From assembly GCF_014279595.1 (NCBI RefSeq), contig NZ_CP047943.1, positions 2,106,422 to 2,170,421 of the forward strand: DNA of 64,000 bases, read 5' to 3'. Both the position numbers and the translations under genes were made by a program. This document shows, in pieces, positions 54,054-62,506 of this stretch (positions are counted from its first letter, which is position 1; every line of letters starts with the position of its first letter). The DNA comes from Synechococcus sp. RS9909. GTDB lineage: Bacteria > Cyanobacteriota > Cyanobacteriia > PCC-6307 > Cyanobiaceae. The notes beneath the pieces were generated by a model, which saw only the letters and a list, made by a program, of their open reading frames with translations, was not told where the DNA came from and searched no databases.

Positions 54054-55133
54054 TCAACCGATGGCGGGAGCCTGCAGAGCCACGGGGGTGGACTCAGCAG
54101 CAGCCAGGTCGAGGGGGAAGTTGTGAGCGTTGCGCTCGTGCATCACTTCCATGCCGAGGTTGGCGCGGTTCAGCACATCAGCCCAGGTGTTCAGGACGCG
54201 GCCCTGACCATCAAGGATGGACTGGTTGAAGTTGAAACCGTTCAGGTTGAAGGCCATGGTGCTGACGCCCAGGGCAGTGAACCAGATGCCGACCACAGGC
54301 CAGGCAGCCAGGAAGAAGTGAAGGCTGCGGCTGTTGTTGAAGGAGGCGTATTGGAAGATCAGGCGACCGAAGTAACCGTGGGCAGCCACGATGTTGTAGG
54401 TCTCTTCCTCTTGGCCGAACTTGTAGCCGTAGTTCTGGGACTCGCTCTCGGTGGTTTCACGCACCAGGGAGGAGGTCACCAGGGAACCGTGCATGGCGGA
54501 GAACAGGGAACCACCGAACACACCGGCCACACCCAGCATGTGGAAGGGGTGCATCAGGATGTTGTGCTCAGCCTGGAACACCAGCATGAAGTTGAAGGTG
54601 CCGGAGATGCCGAGGGGCATGCCGTCGGAGAAGGAGCCCTGACCGAAGGGGTACACCAGGAACACGGCGGAGGCAGCAGCCACAGGAGCGCTGTAAGCAA
54701 CGCAGATCCAGGGGCGCATGCCGAGGCGGTAGGAGAGTTCCCACTCGCGGCCCATGTAGCAGAAGATGCCGATCAGGAAGTGGAACACAACCAGCTGGTA
54801 AGGACCGCCGTTGTAGAGCCACTCATCGAGGGAGGCCGCTTCCCAGATGGGATAGAAGTGCAGGCCGATGGCGTTGGAGGAGGGCACAACAGCACCGGAG
54901 ATGATGTTGTTGCCGTAGATCAGGGAGCCGGCGACGGGCTCACGGATGCCGTCGATGTCGACGGGAGGCGCTGCGATGAAGGCAACGATGAAGCAGGTGG
55001 TGGCAGCCAGCAGGGTGGGGATCATCAGCACACCGAACCAACCCACATAGAGGCGGTTGTTGGTGGAGGTGACCCACTCACAGAAGGACTGCCAGCCATT
55101 GGCGCCGGAGCGCTGCTGAATGGTGGTGGTCAT
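54054..55133 (-). CDS. psbA: Photosystem II reaction centre protein D1
   Basis: 359 residues. D1 binds P680, the pheophytin, QB and the Mn cluster. His190, Asp170, Glu333 and other ligands lie in the standard blocks ([22 protein letters not shown] region; [13 protein letters not shown] end). Residue 130 is Glu ([11 protein letters not shown]), as in high-light D1:2 forms, where D1:1 has Gln. The 15-residue C-terminal extension after Ala344 (DLA|AAES) is removed by CtpA. A strong terminator follows, so it is a single-gene transcript, as usual. Confidence 0.98.
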   Translation of the reverse strand: MTTTIQQRSGANGWQSFCEWVTSTNNRLYVGWFGVLMIPTLLAATTCFIVAFIAAPPVDIDGIREPVAGSLIYGNNIISGAVVPSSNAIGLHFYPIWEAASLDEWLYNGGPYQLVVFHFLIGIFCYMGREWELSYRLGMRPWICVAYSAPVAAASAVFLVYPFGQGSFSDGMPLGISGTFNFMLVFQAEHNILMHPFHMLGVAGVFGGSLFSAMHGSLVTSSLVRETTESESQNYGYKFGQEEETYNIVAAHGYFGRLIFQYASFNNSRSLHFFLAAWPVVGIWFTALGVSTMAFNLNGFNFNQSILDGQGRVLNTWADVLNRANLGMEVMHERNAHNFPLDLAAAESTPVALQAPAIG

Positions 55134-55172
55134 GAGAACGGGAAAGAAAACTCCGAAGAGCAGTTACGGAAG

Positions 55173-55202
55173 GGCAGGGATGCCCTGCCAAAACCGACTG
55201 TA
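55173..55202 (-). promoter_or_regulatory. psbA -10 element and leader hairpin
   Basis: On the minus strand TACAGT (55202-55197) matches the TAnnnT -10 pattern and would start a transcript about 57 bases before the ATG. Just downstream lies a perfect hairpin, GGCAGGG (55173-55179) with CCCTGCC (55183-55189), inside the putative 5' UTR. No good -35 hexamer stands 17 bases upstream. Assigned by pattern only. Confidence 0.38.
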
Positions 55203-55296
55203 ACGGAAGATTGCGGGATGTGTGCGGCTGTTCATGAAGCGGGGCGGGGGCTTCAGGATCGCTTAAGGTTCTTACGTCAAGTCTCTGGAGACTCAA

Positions 55297-55437
55297 GTGG
55301 TTCTGATTCGCTGGCTTCATGCCGGGCGACGTCTCGAGGAGACCGTGCCGATCGCGCAAGCACGCCACAGGCGGCACGAGCTCGAAGCCCAGGGAGCCGT
55401 GATCTATTGGAGTGAGCGACTGGCCAGCCAGATCTGA
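55297..55437 (+). CDS. 46-residue small protein upstream of the lipoprotein
   Basis: From GTG 55297 to TGA 55437. The Shine-Dalgarno-like CTGGAG at 55285-55290 lies 6 bases before the GTG, a good spacing. The sequence starts (M)VLIRWLHAGRRLEETVP and is basic, with HRRHELEAQGAVIYWSERL near the end, likely helical. I have a faint memory of similar 40-50 residue proteins near psbA in marine Synechococcus but cannot name one. It is divergent from psbA; the gap of 163 bases holds psbA's promoter. Confidence 0.5.
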   Translation: MVLIRWLHAGRRLEETVPIAQARHRRHELEAQGAVIYWSERLASQI

Positions 55438-55470
55438 ACACCCAGACTGGGGCCTGTTCTCGATCGATCC

Positions 55471-55824
55471 ATGGCCCGACGCGCCCCGGGGGATCGTCCC
55501 CACACCCGCCTGGCTGGAGTGGCCTGCCTCGCCGTGACCGTGCTGGGACTGAGCGCCTGTGACCGCGGCAGCAAGCCACCGAGCCAGGCCAGTCAGGCGG
55601 AAGCGATCAACCGCCTGGAACTTCGGATGGAGCAGTTGGAGCGTCGCCTCGGACAACAGCTCCCTCCCCCGACGGATCCAAGCGACAAAGCCCCGGCTGG
55701 ACCGGTGAAATCCCTCACCCTGAGGGTCGGAACCGTCGATGACCGGCTCCGCATCTATTGGGCCGATGGCAGCACCAGCGACCTCCCCTGCACCAAAGAG
55801 CAATCCACCTGGGCCTGTGGCTGA
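55471..55824 (+). CDS. Small lipoprotein, unknown function
   Basis: 117 residues. A hydrophobic segment ends in the lipobox LGLSAC (Cys30), so the mature protein should be lipid-anchored. A short coiled coil follows (INRLELRMEQLERRLGQQL), then a C-terminal domain with a Cys pair (Cys107 and Cys116 region: LPCTKEQSTWACG). No family recognised. It follows the 46-residue frame by 33 bases and precedes the tandem secreted proteins by 105 bases. Confidence 0.75.
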   Translation: MARRAPGDRPHTRLAGVACLAVTVLGLSACDRGSKPPSQASQAEAINRLELRMEQLERRLGQQLPPPTDPSDKAPAGPVKSLTLRVGTVDDRLRIYWADGSTSDLPCTKEQSTWACG

Positions 55825-55929
55825 TCCAGAGCAGCGCAGCCACCTGAGGCAGCGAGCCGTCACATGCCGTCACAGGTCGGTCATCACCTCGTCAGGTCTT
55901 GGCCTGAACCACCAGGCAAGGTTGAATCC

Positions 55930-56307
55930 ATGACAACTCCGACTCTGATCCGCACCGGTGCCGCCGGTCTTCTTGGCCTGATGGCGCTGGTGCCAGTGCC
56001 GCTCCGGGCCCAGAGCAACGGCGCTCTGCCCCTTGCTCAACCCAAGGCGGCGAACCTGGCGCGCATGCGCGCCGAAGCCCTCAACGGCGGGCTCTCGCTC
56101 TATCGCGCCGATCAATGCATGTATGAAACCGGGGCGCCGGCCTGCCTGCTCTCCAAAACCCAGCGGGGGTTTCTCTTCCGATTCCAAGGAGGAGCGCCGG
56201 GCTGGCAACAGAGTTCACCACCCGATCCATCCCTGGAAACCGAGGTGCTGGTTTCGCCCAGTGGCGATCAGATTCTGGCCGTGCCCTACAACGGCCCGAT
56301 TCGCTGA
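55930..56307 (+). CDS. Small secreted protein, tandem paralog 1
   Basis: 125 residues from ATG 55930. A signal peptide (GAAGLLGLMALVPVPLRAQ) is followed by an 95-residue domain: NLARMRAEALNGGLSLYRADQCMYETG (quoted as NGGLSLYRADQCMYETG), ACLLSKTQRGFLFRFQGGAPGW, ETEVLVSPSGDQILAVPYNG. Two cysteines (QCMYETGAPAC) could form a disulfide. The next gene encodes a clear paralog. I believe related proteins with the YRxxxCM motif occur in marine cyanobacteria; function unknown. Confidence 0.78.
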   Translation: MTTPTLIRTGAAGLLGLMALVPVPLRAQSNGALPLAQPKAANLARMRAEALNGGLSLYRADQCMYETGAPACLLSKTQRGFLFRFQGGAPGWQQSSPPDPSLETEVLVSPSGDQILAVPYNGPIR

Positions 56308-56396
56308 TCCATGCCCTGGACGCGGCGCCCGTATCACACTCAGTTGACAATTTCGTTGCTTGCTCCAATCAATGGGGGGCGATTTCTGCCCTCGCG

Positions 56397-56768
56397 ATGA
56401 ATTTCCGGTCCCTGTCCGCTGCTGCCGCCCTCGGTGGAGCCTCTTTGCTCAGCCTCACCGCCCCTGTTCAGGCCCAGGCGCCTGTGCCCGCTGCCCAGGT
56501 GCGTGCGCTCAACCTGGCCCGCAACACGGCCGTGCGTGAAAACGGTGGTCTCACCATGTACCGCCCCCAGCCCTGCATGTTCAACACCGGCGACGGCGGC
56601 GGCGAGTGCATGATCAGCAACACCGCCCAGGGCTTCACGTTCAAGTTCCTCGGCGGCAAGCCCGGCTGGCCCGAAAACGGCAGTAACCCCACCACCGAAA
56701 CCGAAATCCAGATTGCACCCGACGGTCGCAGCGTCAATCAGATCATCTACAACGGCTCCCCCCGCTGA
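56397..56768 (+). CDS. Small secreted protein, tandem paralog 2
   Basis: 123 residues. The signal peptide ends near APVQAQA. The mature domain matches its neighbour block by block: ALNLARNTAVRENGGLTMYRPQPCMFNTG, ECMISNTAQGFTFKFLGGKPGW, TETEIQIAPDGRSVNQIIYNG (all read from the same frame). Both cysteines are kept. The genes are 89 bases apart, an old tandem duplication with about half the mature residues identical by eye. Its last 22 bases overlap the converging aspartoacylase-family gene. Confidence 0.8.
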   Translation: MNFRSLSAAAALGGASLLSLTAPVQAQAPVPAAQVRALNLARNTAVRENGGLTMYRPQPCMFNTGDGGGECMISNTAQGFTFKFLGGKPGWPENGSNPTTETEIQIAPDGRSVNQIIYNGSPR

Positions 56769-57688
56769 GCCCAGATCAGCAGATCCTGCAAAGCCCCTGG
56801 CGCCTCCGGGCTCAGGGGCCATTCCTCTTTTGAGGTGACACTGAGAGCAATCGCTTTTTCGGCATAGGCCGCCTCATTGATGAACACGGGCACCACACCG
56901 TCGGGCCCCGAATAGCTGATCGTGTCGCCGGCGGCCGTTAGAAACAGAGGGTCACCACGACGTATTGGCGACCAATCGCGCCCCTGCAGCTCAGGATGAA
57001 TCAGGGCATCGGCGCGCCCCTGCGGATCACGAGGCAGGTCGAGACTGCCGAGATGGCGGTGCACCACCAAGCGCTCTGGGGTGAGCATGCGCCCGTTCCA
57101 GGCAGCAGCAATCAAGTGGAGGGCGGCTTGAAGCACCAGCTGGGTCTGCTCAATGATGCGCGCCGATAACACCATCTGCGGCACAGGACCGATCTCAATC
57201 ACCAGACCGCAGGGCCAACGCTCCACCAGGAAACCCTGTTGGGCGGGATCCCCCTCATGCAGGTAAATCGGCAGGCCGAGCCTGGCTTGGAGAGCCGCGG
57301 CCAGAGCCAGATCCGGCAGACGCCGGCCGTACACCACCAGCGAGCTACCCATGGCCGCCGTGGTGCTGTGCAGATCCAGGGCGAGAACACAGGCCTCAGA
57401 GCCTCCAGGGCCGTAGCGATGCAGCAAGGCACGGGCCCGCTCGATTTCCTGATCCCGAGGCGCAGACGCATCCGGCTCCAGCCATTCGGGGCGGAAGCTC
57501 CGGTTCAGATCGCGGTCGACGTAACGGCGACCCAGGCGCTGGGCCTCCGGATTGCCGATCACGGGCACCACATCCAAACCGTGCGACTCCAGCAGGCCGG
57601 CAGAGCGCTCCCACTGCTGCAGCAGCCAAGGGGCGTTGACCTCGTTGCCATGGGTCCCTGCCACCACCAACACCCGCGGCCCCGCCAT
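56747..57688 (-). CDS. Aspartoacylase-family zinc hydrolase
   Basis: 313 residues from ATG 57688. Zinc ligands are His13 and Glu16 in VVAGTHGNEVNAP and a later His in LDLHSTTAAMGSS; RDLNRSF supplies the substrate Arg; GLVIEIGPVPQ holds the catalytic Glu. This is the AspA/AstE (M14-like) family; proteins of this type are often annotated as aspartoacylase in marine Synechococcus, but N-acetylaspartate as substrate is unproven. The start is divergent from the GST-fold gene, 55 bases away. The stop overlaps the secreted paralog. Confidence 0.88.
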   Translation of the reverse strand: MAGPRVLVVAGTHGNEVNAPWLLQQWERSAGLLESHGLDVVPVIGNPEAQRLGRRYVDRDLNRSFRPEWLEPDASAPRDQEIERARALLHRYGPGGSEACVLALDLHSTTAAMGSSLVVYGRRLPDLALAAALQARLGLPIYLHEGDPAQQGFLVERWPCGLVIEIGPVPQMVLSARIIEQTQLVLQAALHLIAAAWNGRMLTPERLVVHRHLGSLDLPRDPQGRADALIHPELQGRDWSPIRRGDPLFLTAAGDTISYSGPDGVVPVFINEAAYAEKAIALSVTSKEEWPLSPEAPGALQDLLIWAQRGEPL

Positions 57689-57743
57689 TCCGTCTCCTCC
57701 GGTATGGCCAGCGTCGCCGAGAATGCAGGCAAAAGGAAGCACC

Positions 57744-58730
57744 ATGGCGATTCCGCCCGCAATCGTGGCCGGAGCCCGCGCCGGTTGGCACTGGCAGTGG
57801 AAGCGACTGATGCAAGGCCTGGCCCCGGCTGATGCCGCTGGCCACTACCGAAGACCAGCCAGCGATCGCAGCGTGGTGGCTGCTCCCGATCCAGCCGACC
57901 TGGCCGGGCGCAGCGGGGCCACCCTGCCCAGGTTGATCGTGGGACGCAGTTGCCCCTGGGCCCATCGCACCTGGCTGGTGCATCGCCTGCGTCGCCTTGA
58001 CAGCACCCTCACCTTGCTGATGGCCCGGGCCGACCATCGCAAAGGGCTTTGGCGCCTGGATCCAGCCTGGCTGCACTGCGACACCCTGTTGCAGCTCTAT
58101 CAACACTGCGGTTGCCCTCCCAGCCATCGAGCCACCGTGCCCGCCCTCGTGGATCCGGGCCGCAACGACAAGCATCCGGCCCGGCTGCTGGGCAATGACA
58201 GCGCGGGCCTCTGTCTGGCCCTGAACCGCTGGCCAGCCCCGCAGGATGCTCCCGACCTGGCACCAGAACCGCAGCGTGCTGCGATTGAGCGCTGGCAGAC
58301 GCTCTTGCAACCTCGGGTGAATGACGGCGTCTACCGCTGCGGATTCGCGCGCACCCAGGCGGCCTATGACCAGGCCAGCGCCGCTCTGTTTGAAGCCCTG
58401 CAGGAGGTGGAGCAGGCCCTGAGTGGCGCTGGTCCCTGGCTCTGCGGTGATCAACTCACCCTGGCGGATGTGCGCCTTTTCCCTACCCTGATCCGCTGGG
58501 AGGCGGTCTATGCCCCCCTGTTCGGCTGCAGCGCCCAACCCCTCTGGACCCTGCCGGCACTCTGGCGCTGGCGACAGCGCTTCTATGCCCTGCCAGGGGT
58601 GGCCGACACCTGCGATGCCAGCATCTGGCGGCAGGATTACTTCGGCGCCCTGTTTCCCCTGCATCCGAGCGGCATCGTTCCCGCGGGATTCGAACTGAGC
58701 AAACTGGTGAAGGCCGTTCCGCCTGAATGA
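57744..58730 (+). CDS. Glutathionyl-hydroquinone reductase-like GST-fold protein
   Basis: 328 residues from ATG 57744, with AAAAGGAAG (57731-57739) upstream as ribosome binding site. SCPWAHRTWLV (Cys70) is the catalytic motif of Xi-class/ECM4 enzymes, which reduce glutathionyl-hydroquinones. PALVDPGR binds the glutathione gamma-glutamyl group region, and a helical C-terminal domain follows (LFEALQEVEQAL, DQLTLADVRLFPTLIRWE). The next gene overlaps its stop as ATGA. Exact substrate is unknown. Confidence 0.88.
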   Translation: MAIPPAIVAGARAGWHWQWKRLMQGLAPADAAGHYRRPASDRSVVAAPDPADLAGRSGATLPRLIVGRSCPWAHRTWLVHRLRRLDSTLTLLMARADHRKGLWRLDPAWLHCDTLLQLYQHCGCPPSHRATVPALVDPGRNDKHPARLLGNDSAGLCLALNRWPAPQDAPDLAPEPQRAAIERWQTLLQPRVNDGVYRCGFARTQAAYDQASAALFEALQEVEQALSGAGPWLCGDQLTLADVRLFPTLIRWEAVYAPLFGCSAQPLWTLPALWRWRQRFYALPGVADTCDASIWRQDYFGALFPLHPSGIVPAGFELSKLVKAVPPE

Positions 58731-59389
58731 GCATGAGTGAGCCATCCGCCAGTGCCCTTGAACAAGACATATTCGAAGGGGTCTACGGCCGCTACCGCAT
58801 CACCGCTGAGGATGCCCGAGAGGTTCAGCGCTACCGGCAATCGCTGCTGCTGTGCGGGATCGCCTTTGCCGGCGGCATGGGGCAATGGATGACCTGGGGG
58901 CCAGCCCATGTGGGGCTCTGGCTTCTGCCGCTGGCCACGGGTCTCGGCCTGGCCCTGCACTGGATTCACATCTATCTACGACCGTTGCACCGCGCGCTCC
59001 AGGGTCTCTGGGGGATCGGCTGCGTCGGCCTGAGCTGGCTGGCACTGCAGAGCGGTTCGGAACCGATGCTCGCCAGCGTCAGGGCCGAACCGGTGTGGAT
59101 CTGGGCGATCGGCCCCTTCTTCGCCGCCCTGGCCGGGGTGGGCTTCAAGGAGTTCTTCTGCTTCCGCCGCCCTGAAGCGATCGGCCTCACCCTGCTCTTG
59201 CCCCTGGCCCTGCTGGGGCATCTGAGCGGCCTGATGGGTGCGGCGATGAGCGGCGGTCTCCTGGCGCTGGCGGCCGTTCTGCAACTGGTGCTGGCCCTGC
59301 GCAAATTCGGGGGGCCGGCTGCCGCGGATGTGGGCGATAAGAGCGTGTTTGCTTATCTGGAAGCACAGCGGATGGCCGGGAGCGCGTGA
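58727..59389 (+). CDS. DUF2301 integral membrane protein
   Basis: 220 residues with about six membrane segments. EGVYGRYRITAEDAREVQRYRQSLLLCG near the start and the internal FKEFFCFRRPEAIGLTLLLP motif are the DUF2301 pattern, an integral membrane family I know from cyanobacteria. Function unknown. The start overlaps the GST-fold gene (ATGA), and the stop overlaps the ABC-F gene start (GTGA at 59386-59389), so all three probably form one operon. Confidence 0.87.
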   Translation: MSMSEPSASALEQDIFEGVYGRYRITAEDAREVQRYRQSLLLCGIAFAGGMGQWMTWGPAHVGLWLLPLATGLGLALHWIHIYLRPLHRALQGLWGIGCVGLSWLALQSGSEPMLASVRAEPVWIWAIGPFFAALAGVGFKEFFCFRRPEAIGLTLLLPLALLGHLSGLMGAAMSGGLLALAAVLQLVLALRKFGGPAAADVGDKSVFAYLEAQRMAGSA

Positions 59390-61296
59390 GTCTGATCAGC
59401 CTGGTGGGGGCGGCGAAGGATTTCGGCATCCGCACGCTCTTTGCCGATCTCACCCTGCACATTGGCGACCGGGACAGGCTGGGGCTGATCGGCCCGAACG
59501 GCGCTGGAAAGTCCACCCTGCTCAAGGTGCTGGCGGGGGTGGAGCCCCTGGGGTCCGGGGAACGCCGCTGCTCGCCGCGCCTGCGGATCGAACTGGTGGG
59601 GCAGGAGAGTGCGGTGCAACCGGGGCTGACCGTGCTCGAGCAGGTGCTCGCCGGCTGCGGTGAAAAGCGTGATCTGCTGCTGCGCTTCAACGCCCTCAGT
59701 GAAGCGGTGGCGGCCAACCCCAACGACGGAACCCTGTTGTCGGCATTGGGGCAGCTGAGTGAGCGCATGGATGAGGCGGAGGCCTGGGGCCTGGAGCAGC
59801 AATGCCAGGAAGTGCTGCAGCGCCTGGGGATCAGCGATCTGCAACGGCCGGTGGAAGCCCTCTCGGGTGGGTATCGCAAACGGGTCAGTCTGGCGTCAGC
59901 CCTGGTGGCCTGCCCAGACGTGCTGCTGCTGGATGAACCCACCAACCACCTCGATGCGGCTGCCGTGGAATGGCTGCAGTCGTGGCTTGATCGCTATCCG
60001 GGCGCCGTGGTGCTGGTGACCCACGACCGCTATGTGCTCGATCGGGTCACCAACCGGATGGTGGAAGTGGAGCGGGGTGAGGCCCGTAGCTATGCCGGCA
60101 ACTACAGCACCTATCTGCAACGCAAAGCGGAGCAGGACGCGGCCGATGCGGCCTCTGCAGCCAGCTTCAAAAGCGTGCTGCGCCGCGAGCTGGCCTGGTT
60201 GCGCCAGGGCCCGAAGGCGCGAAGCACCAAACAGAAAGCGCGGTTGCAGCGGATCGAAGCGATGCGGGAAGCGCCGACCCGCCAGGCCCGCAAGCAGCTG
60301 GAGATGACGAGTGTGAGCCGGCGCATCGGCAAAATCGCCATCGAAGCGGAGCAGATTCGCGTCACCGCCGATGGCACACCGGATGGCACCGTGCTGCTGG
60401 AGGACTTCACCTACAGCTTCAGCCCGGAGGATCGGATCGGCATCATCGGTCCGAATGGCAGCGGCAAATCGACCCTGCTCGATCTGATCGCCGGACGACG
60501 ACAACCCAGCTCCGGCCAGTTACGCCTGGGCGACACCGTCCACCTCGGCTATCTCGATCAGCACACCGAGGCCCTCAGCAGCGGCAAGGGTCTGGAACGC
60601 AAGGTGATCGACTTCGTGGAGGAAGCGGCCAGCCGCATCGATCTCGGCAGCGAGCAGCTCAGCGCGTCCCAGCTGCTCGAGCGTTTTCTGTTTCCACCCG
60701 CCCAGCAGCACAGCCCCCTCAGCAAACTCTCGGGAGGGGAGCGGCGGCGGCTGACCCTCTGCCGCTTGCTGATCCAGGCACCGAATGTGCTGTTGCTCGA
60801 CGAGCCCACCAATGACCTCGACGTGCAGACCCTGAGCGTGCTCGAGGATCTGCTGGACGATTTCCGCGGCTGTGTGGTGGTGGTCTCCCACGACCGCTAT
60901 TTCCTCGACCGCACGGTCGATCGCCTGTTCTGCTTCGAGCAGGGTCGCCTGGAGCGCTTTGACGGAAATTACAGCGCCTTTATGGACCAGCGGCGGGAGC
61001 AGGAACGGCTCGCCAGTCAGGAGCGACCCACCCCCAGCCGCCGCCCCGAGGCGCAGGGATCCTCAGCGAAGCCAGACCAGGGGCCACGGCGGCGCAGTTT
61101 CAAGGAATCGCGCGAACTGGAAGCCCTCGACCGGGAGCTGCCTGAGCTGGAGCAACGCAAGGCCGCACTGGAATCAGCGCTCAGCACGGCAGGGAGCGAC
61201 GACCTCACCCGTCTGAGCGAAGAACTCGCCGCCGTGCATCAGCAGCTGGAGCAGACCGAAGAACGCTGGCTGGAACTCAGCGAACTGGCTCCCTGA
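59386..61296 (+). CDS. ABC-F family ATPase
   Basis: 636 residues, two ATPase cassettes and no membrane part. Cassette 1: GPNGAGKST, LSGGYRKR, LLDEPTNHLD. Cassette 2: GPNGSGKST, LSGGERRR, LLDEPTNDLD. The linker between them has a long basic stretch (RRELAWLRQGPKARSTKQKARLQ region). The last 70 residues are coiled coil (ELPELEQRKAALESAL), as in Uup-type ABC-F proteins. These bind the ribosome E site. GTG 59386 overlaps the DUF2301 stop. Its 3' end overlaps the next gene by 20 bases. Confidence 0.93.
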   Translation: MSLISLVGAAKDFGIRTLFADLTLHIGDRDRLGLIGPNGAGKSTLLKVLAGVEPLGSGERRCSPRLRIELVGQESAVQPGLTVLEQVLAGCGEKRDLLLRFNALSEAVAANPNDGTLLSALGQLSERMDEAEAWGLEQQCQEVLQRLGISDLQRPVEALSGGYRKRVSLASALVACPDVLLLDEPTNHLDAAAVEWLQSWLDRYPGAVVLVTHDRYVLDRVTNRMVEVERGEARSYAGNYSTYLQRKAEQDAADAASAASFKSVLRRELAWLRQGPKARSTKQKARLQRIEAMREAPTRQARKQLEMTSVSRRIGKIAIEAEQIRVTADGTPDGTVLLEDFTYSFSPEDRIGIIGPNGSGKSTLLDLIAGRRQPSSGQLRLGDTVHLGYLDQHTEALSSGKGLERKVIDFVEEAASRIDLGSEQLSASQLLERFLFPPAQQHSPLSKLSGGERRRLTLCRLLIQAPNVLLLDEPTNDLDVQTLSVLEDLLDDFRGCVVVVSHDRYFLDRTVDRLFCFEQGRLERFDGNYSAFMDQRREQERLASQERPTPSRRPEAQGSSAKPDQGPRRRSFKESRELEALDRELPELEQRKAALESALSTAGSDDLTRLSEELAAVHQQLEQTEERWLELSELAP

Positions 61297-61846
61297 TCTC
61301 GGTGCTGACACCGCGGCGGCGGCGGCGAGGATGGGGAAGCTCCTGAAGAAGAGCTGGGTTCGGCCATTCACAGCTGAGCACCGGTGAGGATCGGCCTTGC
61401 CAGGGCGCCGGGCGCACGCGGCCACCGGCTGCTTCCGCCAGCTTCATCGCCGTGGGGCGGTAATCATCGGCGGAGCGATGCAGAGCCATCTGATCGCCCA
61501 TCCGACGCAGATAGAGGTCGTGGGACCAGAGCACCTGATTGTGCTCAAACGCTTCGCAGGCCTGGATGATCGAGTCGAACCGCTGACTGACCAGACCGGA
61601 GGGTGCGCATTGCTTCCACTCCAGGATTTCGTGAAACGACAGCCCCGAGCGCCACTGCCGTTGCTCGGAGAGATAACAGAAGCATTCGGGCCCATTGATC
61701 CAGAACATCCGCCCTTCCTCGTCCATGAAATGACGGCCCTGCCGCTGCCTGATCCGAACCATGCCCTGCGCCTCAGCTTCATACAGAGCTGGTAGCGCCC
61801 ATGGGCGAATCCTGACAAGTGGGCTGTTACGGAAAGGCAGTGGCAC
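61277..61846 (-). CDS. Hypothetical protein
   Basis: 189 residues from GTG 61846; ATG 61762 (MVRIRQRQGRHF) is a second choice. HFMDEEGRMFWINGPECFCYLSEQRQWRSG and FEHNQVLWSHDLYLRRMGDQMAL are well-formed and rich in aromatic residues, unlike antisense noise; the C-terminal 50 residues are Pro/Arg-rich. I recall no family. It converges with the ABC-F gene (20-base overlap) and is divergent from the CP12-like gene, with 79 bases between starts. Confidence 0.62.
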   Translation of the reverse strand: MPLPFRNSPLVRIRPWALPALYEAEAQGMVRIRQRQGRHFMDEEGRMFWINGPECFCYLSEQRQWRSGLSFHEILEWKQCAPSGLVSQRFDSIIQACEAFEHNQVLWSHDLYLRRMGDQMALHRSADDYRPTAMKLAEAAGGRVRPAPWQGRSSPVLSCEWPNPALLQELPHPRRRRRGVSTEIREPVR

Positions 61847-61925
61847 CTCACCCCCAGTGCTTCAAGGCGGATCAGCCGTATGGTGTGCGCGTTGCCTGCG
61901 TGCGGCGCTCACGACCGCGGATTTC

Positions 61926-62144
61926 ATGAAATCAATCGACGAGCACATCCAGAAGGATCAGTCGGAAATCGAGGCTGCCCGCGCTGAGGGCAATGAAGCC
62001 AAGGTCCGTCATCTCACCGAAGAAATTCAGTCGCTTGAGGAGTACAAAGAGCACCATCCCGGCGACAACCACGACCCCACGTCGTTGGAGGTATATTGCG
62101 ACGCCAATCCGGATGCTCCTGAGTGCCGGGTGTATGACGACTGA
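61926..62144 (+). CDS. cp12: CP12-like Calvin cycle regulator
   Basis: 72 residues. The C-terminal SLEVYCDANPDAPECRVYDD carries the CP12 pattern: Cys58 and Cys67 in the redox loop, then CRVYDD, which binds GAPDH. CP12 bridges GAPDH and phosphoribulokinase and shuts them down in the dark. The N-terminal half is a helical, charged stretch (IDEHIQKDQSEIEAARAEG) without the Cys pair that closes the PRK-binding half in most CP12 proteins. This is a known form in marine picocyanobacteria. A strong terminator follows 44 bases later. Confidence 0.88.
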   Translation: MKSIDEHIQKDQSEIEAARAEGNEAKVRHLTEEIQSLEEYKEHHPGDNHDPTSLEVYCDANPDAPECRVYDD

Positions 62145-62188
62145 GTCGGCTCCCTGCCAGCACCAGCGTTGCGGACGCTGAACCCAGG

Positions 62189-62215
62189 GCCTGCAGGCAA
62201 GACCTGCAGGCTTTT
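62189..62215 (+). terminator. Terminator of the CP12-like gene
   Basis: Perfect 9-bp stem (gcctgcagg / cctgcaggc) with a 5-base loop and a following TTTT. It begins 44 bases after the stop and also lies 15 bases from the stop of the converging small gene. Confidence 0.9.
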
Positions 62216-62230
62216 GTTGTGGTCCGACGC

Positions 62231-62413
62231 TCAGAGCTCCTCGTCAAATTCAGACGGGCTGCCGGTGAGGGAACACACCACCGCCTCCTCATCTTTCATG
62301 GCACGCACCTCGGCGATCGGGCGCCCCATGCGGCGCAGTTCGTCGATCTGCTCTTCGGTCTGACAGCGGGCGATCACCGCACCCTGGGCATCGAAACAGG
62401 TGAAGAAAGTCAT
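62231..62413 (-). CDS. Small conserved-looking protein, unknown function
   Basis: 60 residues from ATG 62413 (MTFFTCFDAQGAVIARC). The frame stays open 51 bases upstream, but those residues look unlike coding sequence. The rest, TEEQIDELRRMGRPIAEVRAMKDEEAVVCSLTG (short forms: TEEQIDELRRMGRPI and KDEEAVVCSL), fits a small alpha/beta domain with Cys6 and Cys17. I think related 60-residue proteins exist in marine Synechococcus. It converges with the CP12-like gene and lies 93 bases after obgE. Confidence 0.62.
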   Translation of the reverse strand: MTFFTCFDAQGAVIARCQTEEQIDELRRMGRPIAEVRAMKDEEAVVCSLTGSPSEFDEEL

Positions 62414-62506
62414 CCGTTCAGGACTCACTGCTCCCGTTATCGCCCTGAAAACGATGGCCCACAAGCGGGGATGTGAGCCGGAACACCGCCAAGAGAGGCT
62501 GCCGAC

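Noticed and set aside
54024..55415. A 463-residue plus-strand frame opposite psbA
   Set aside because: Complete antisense of D1; Gly/Val/His-rich with no family signature.
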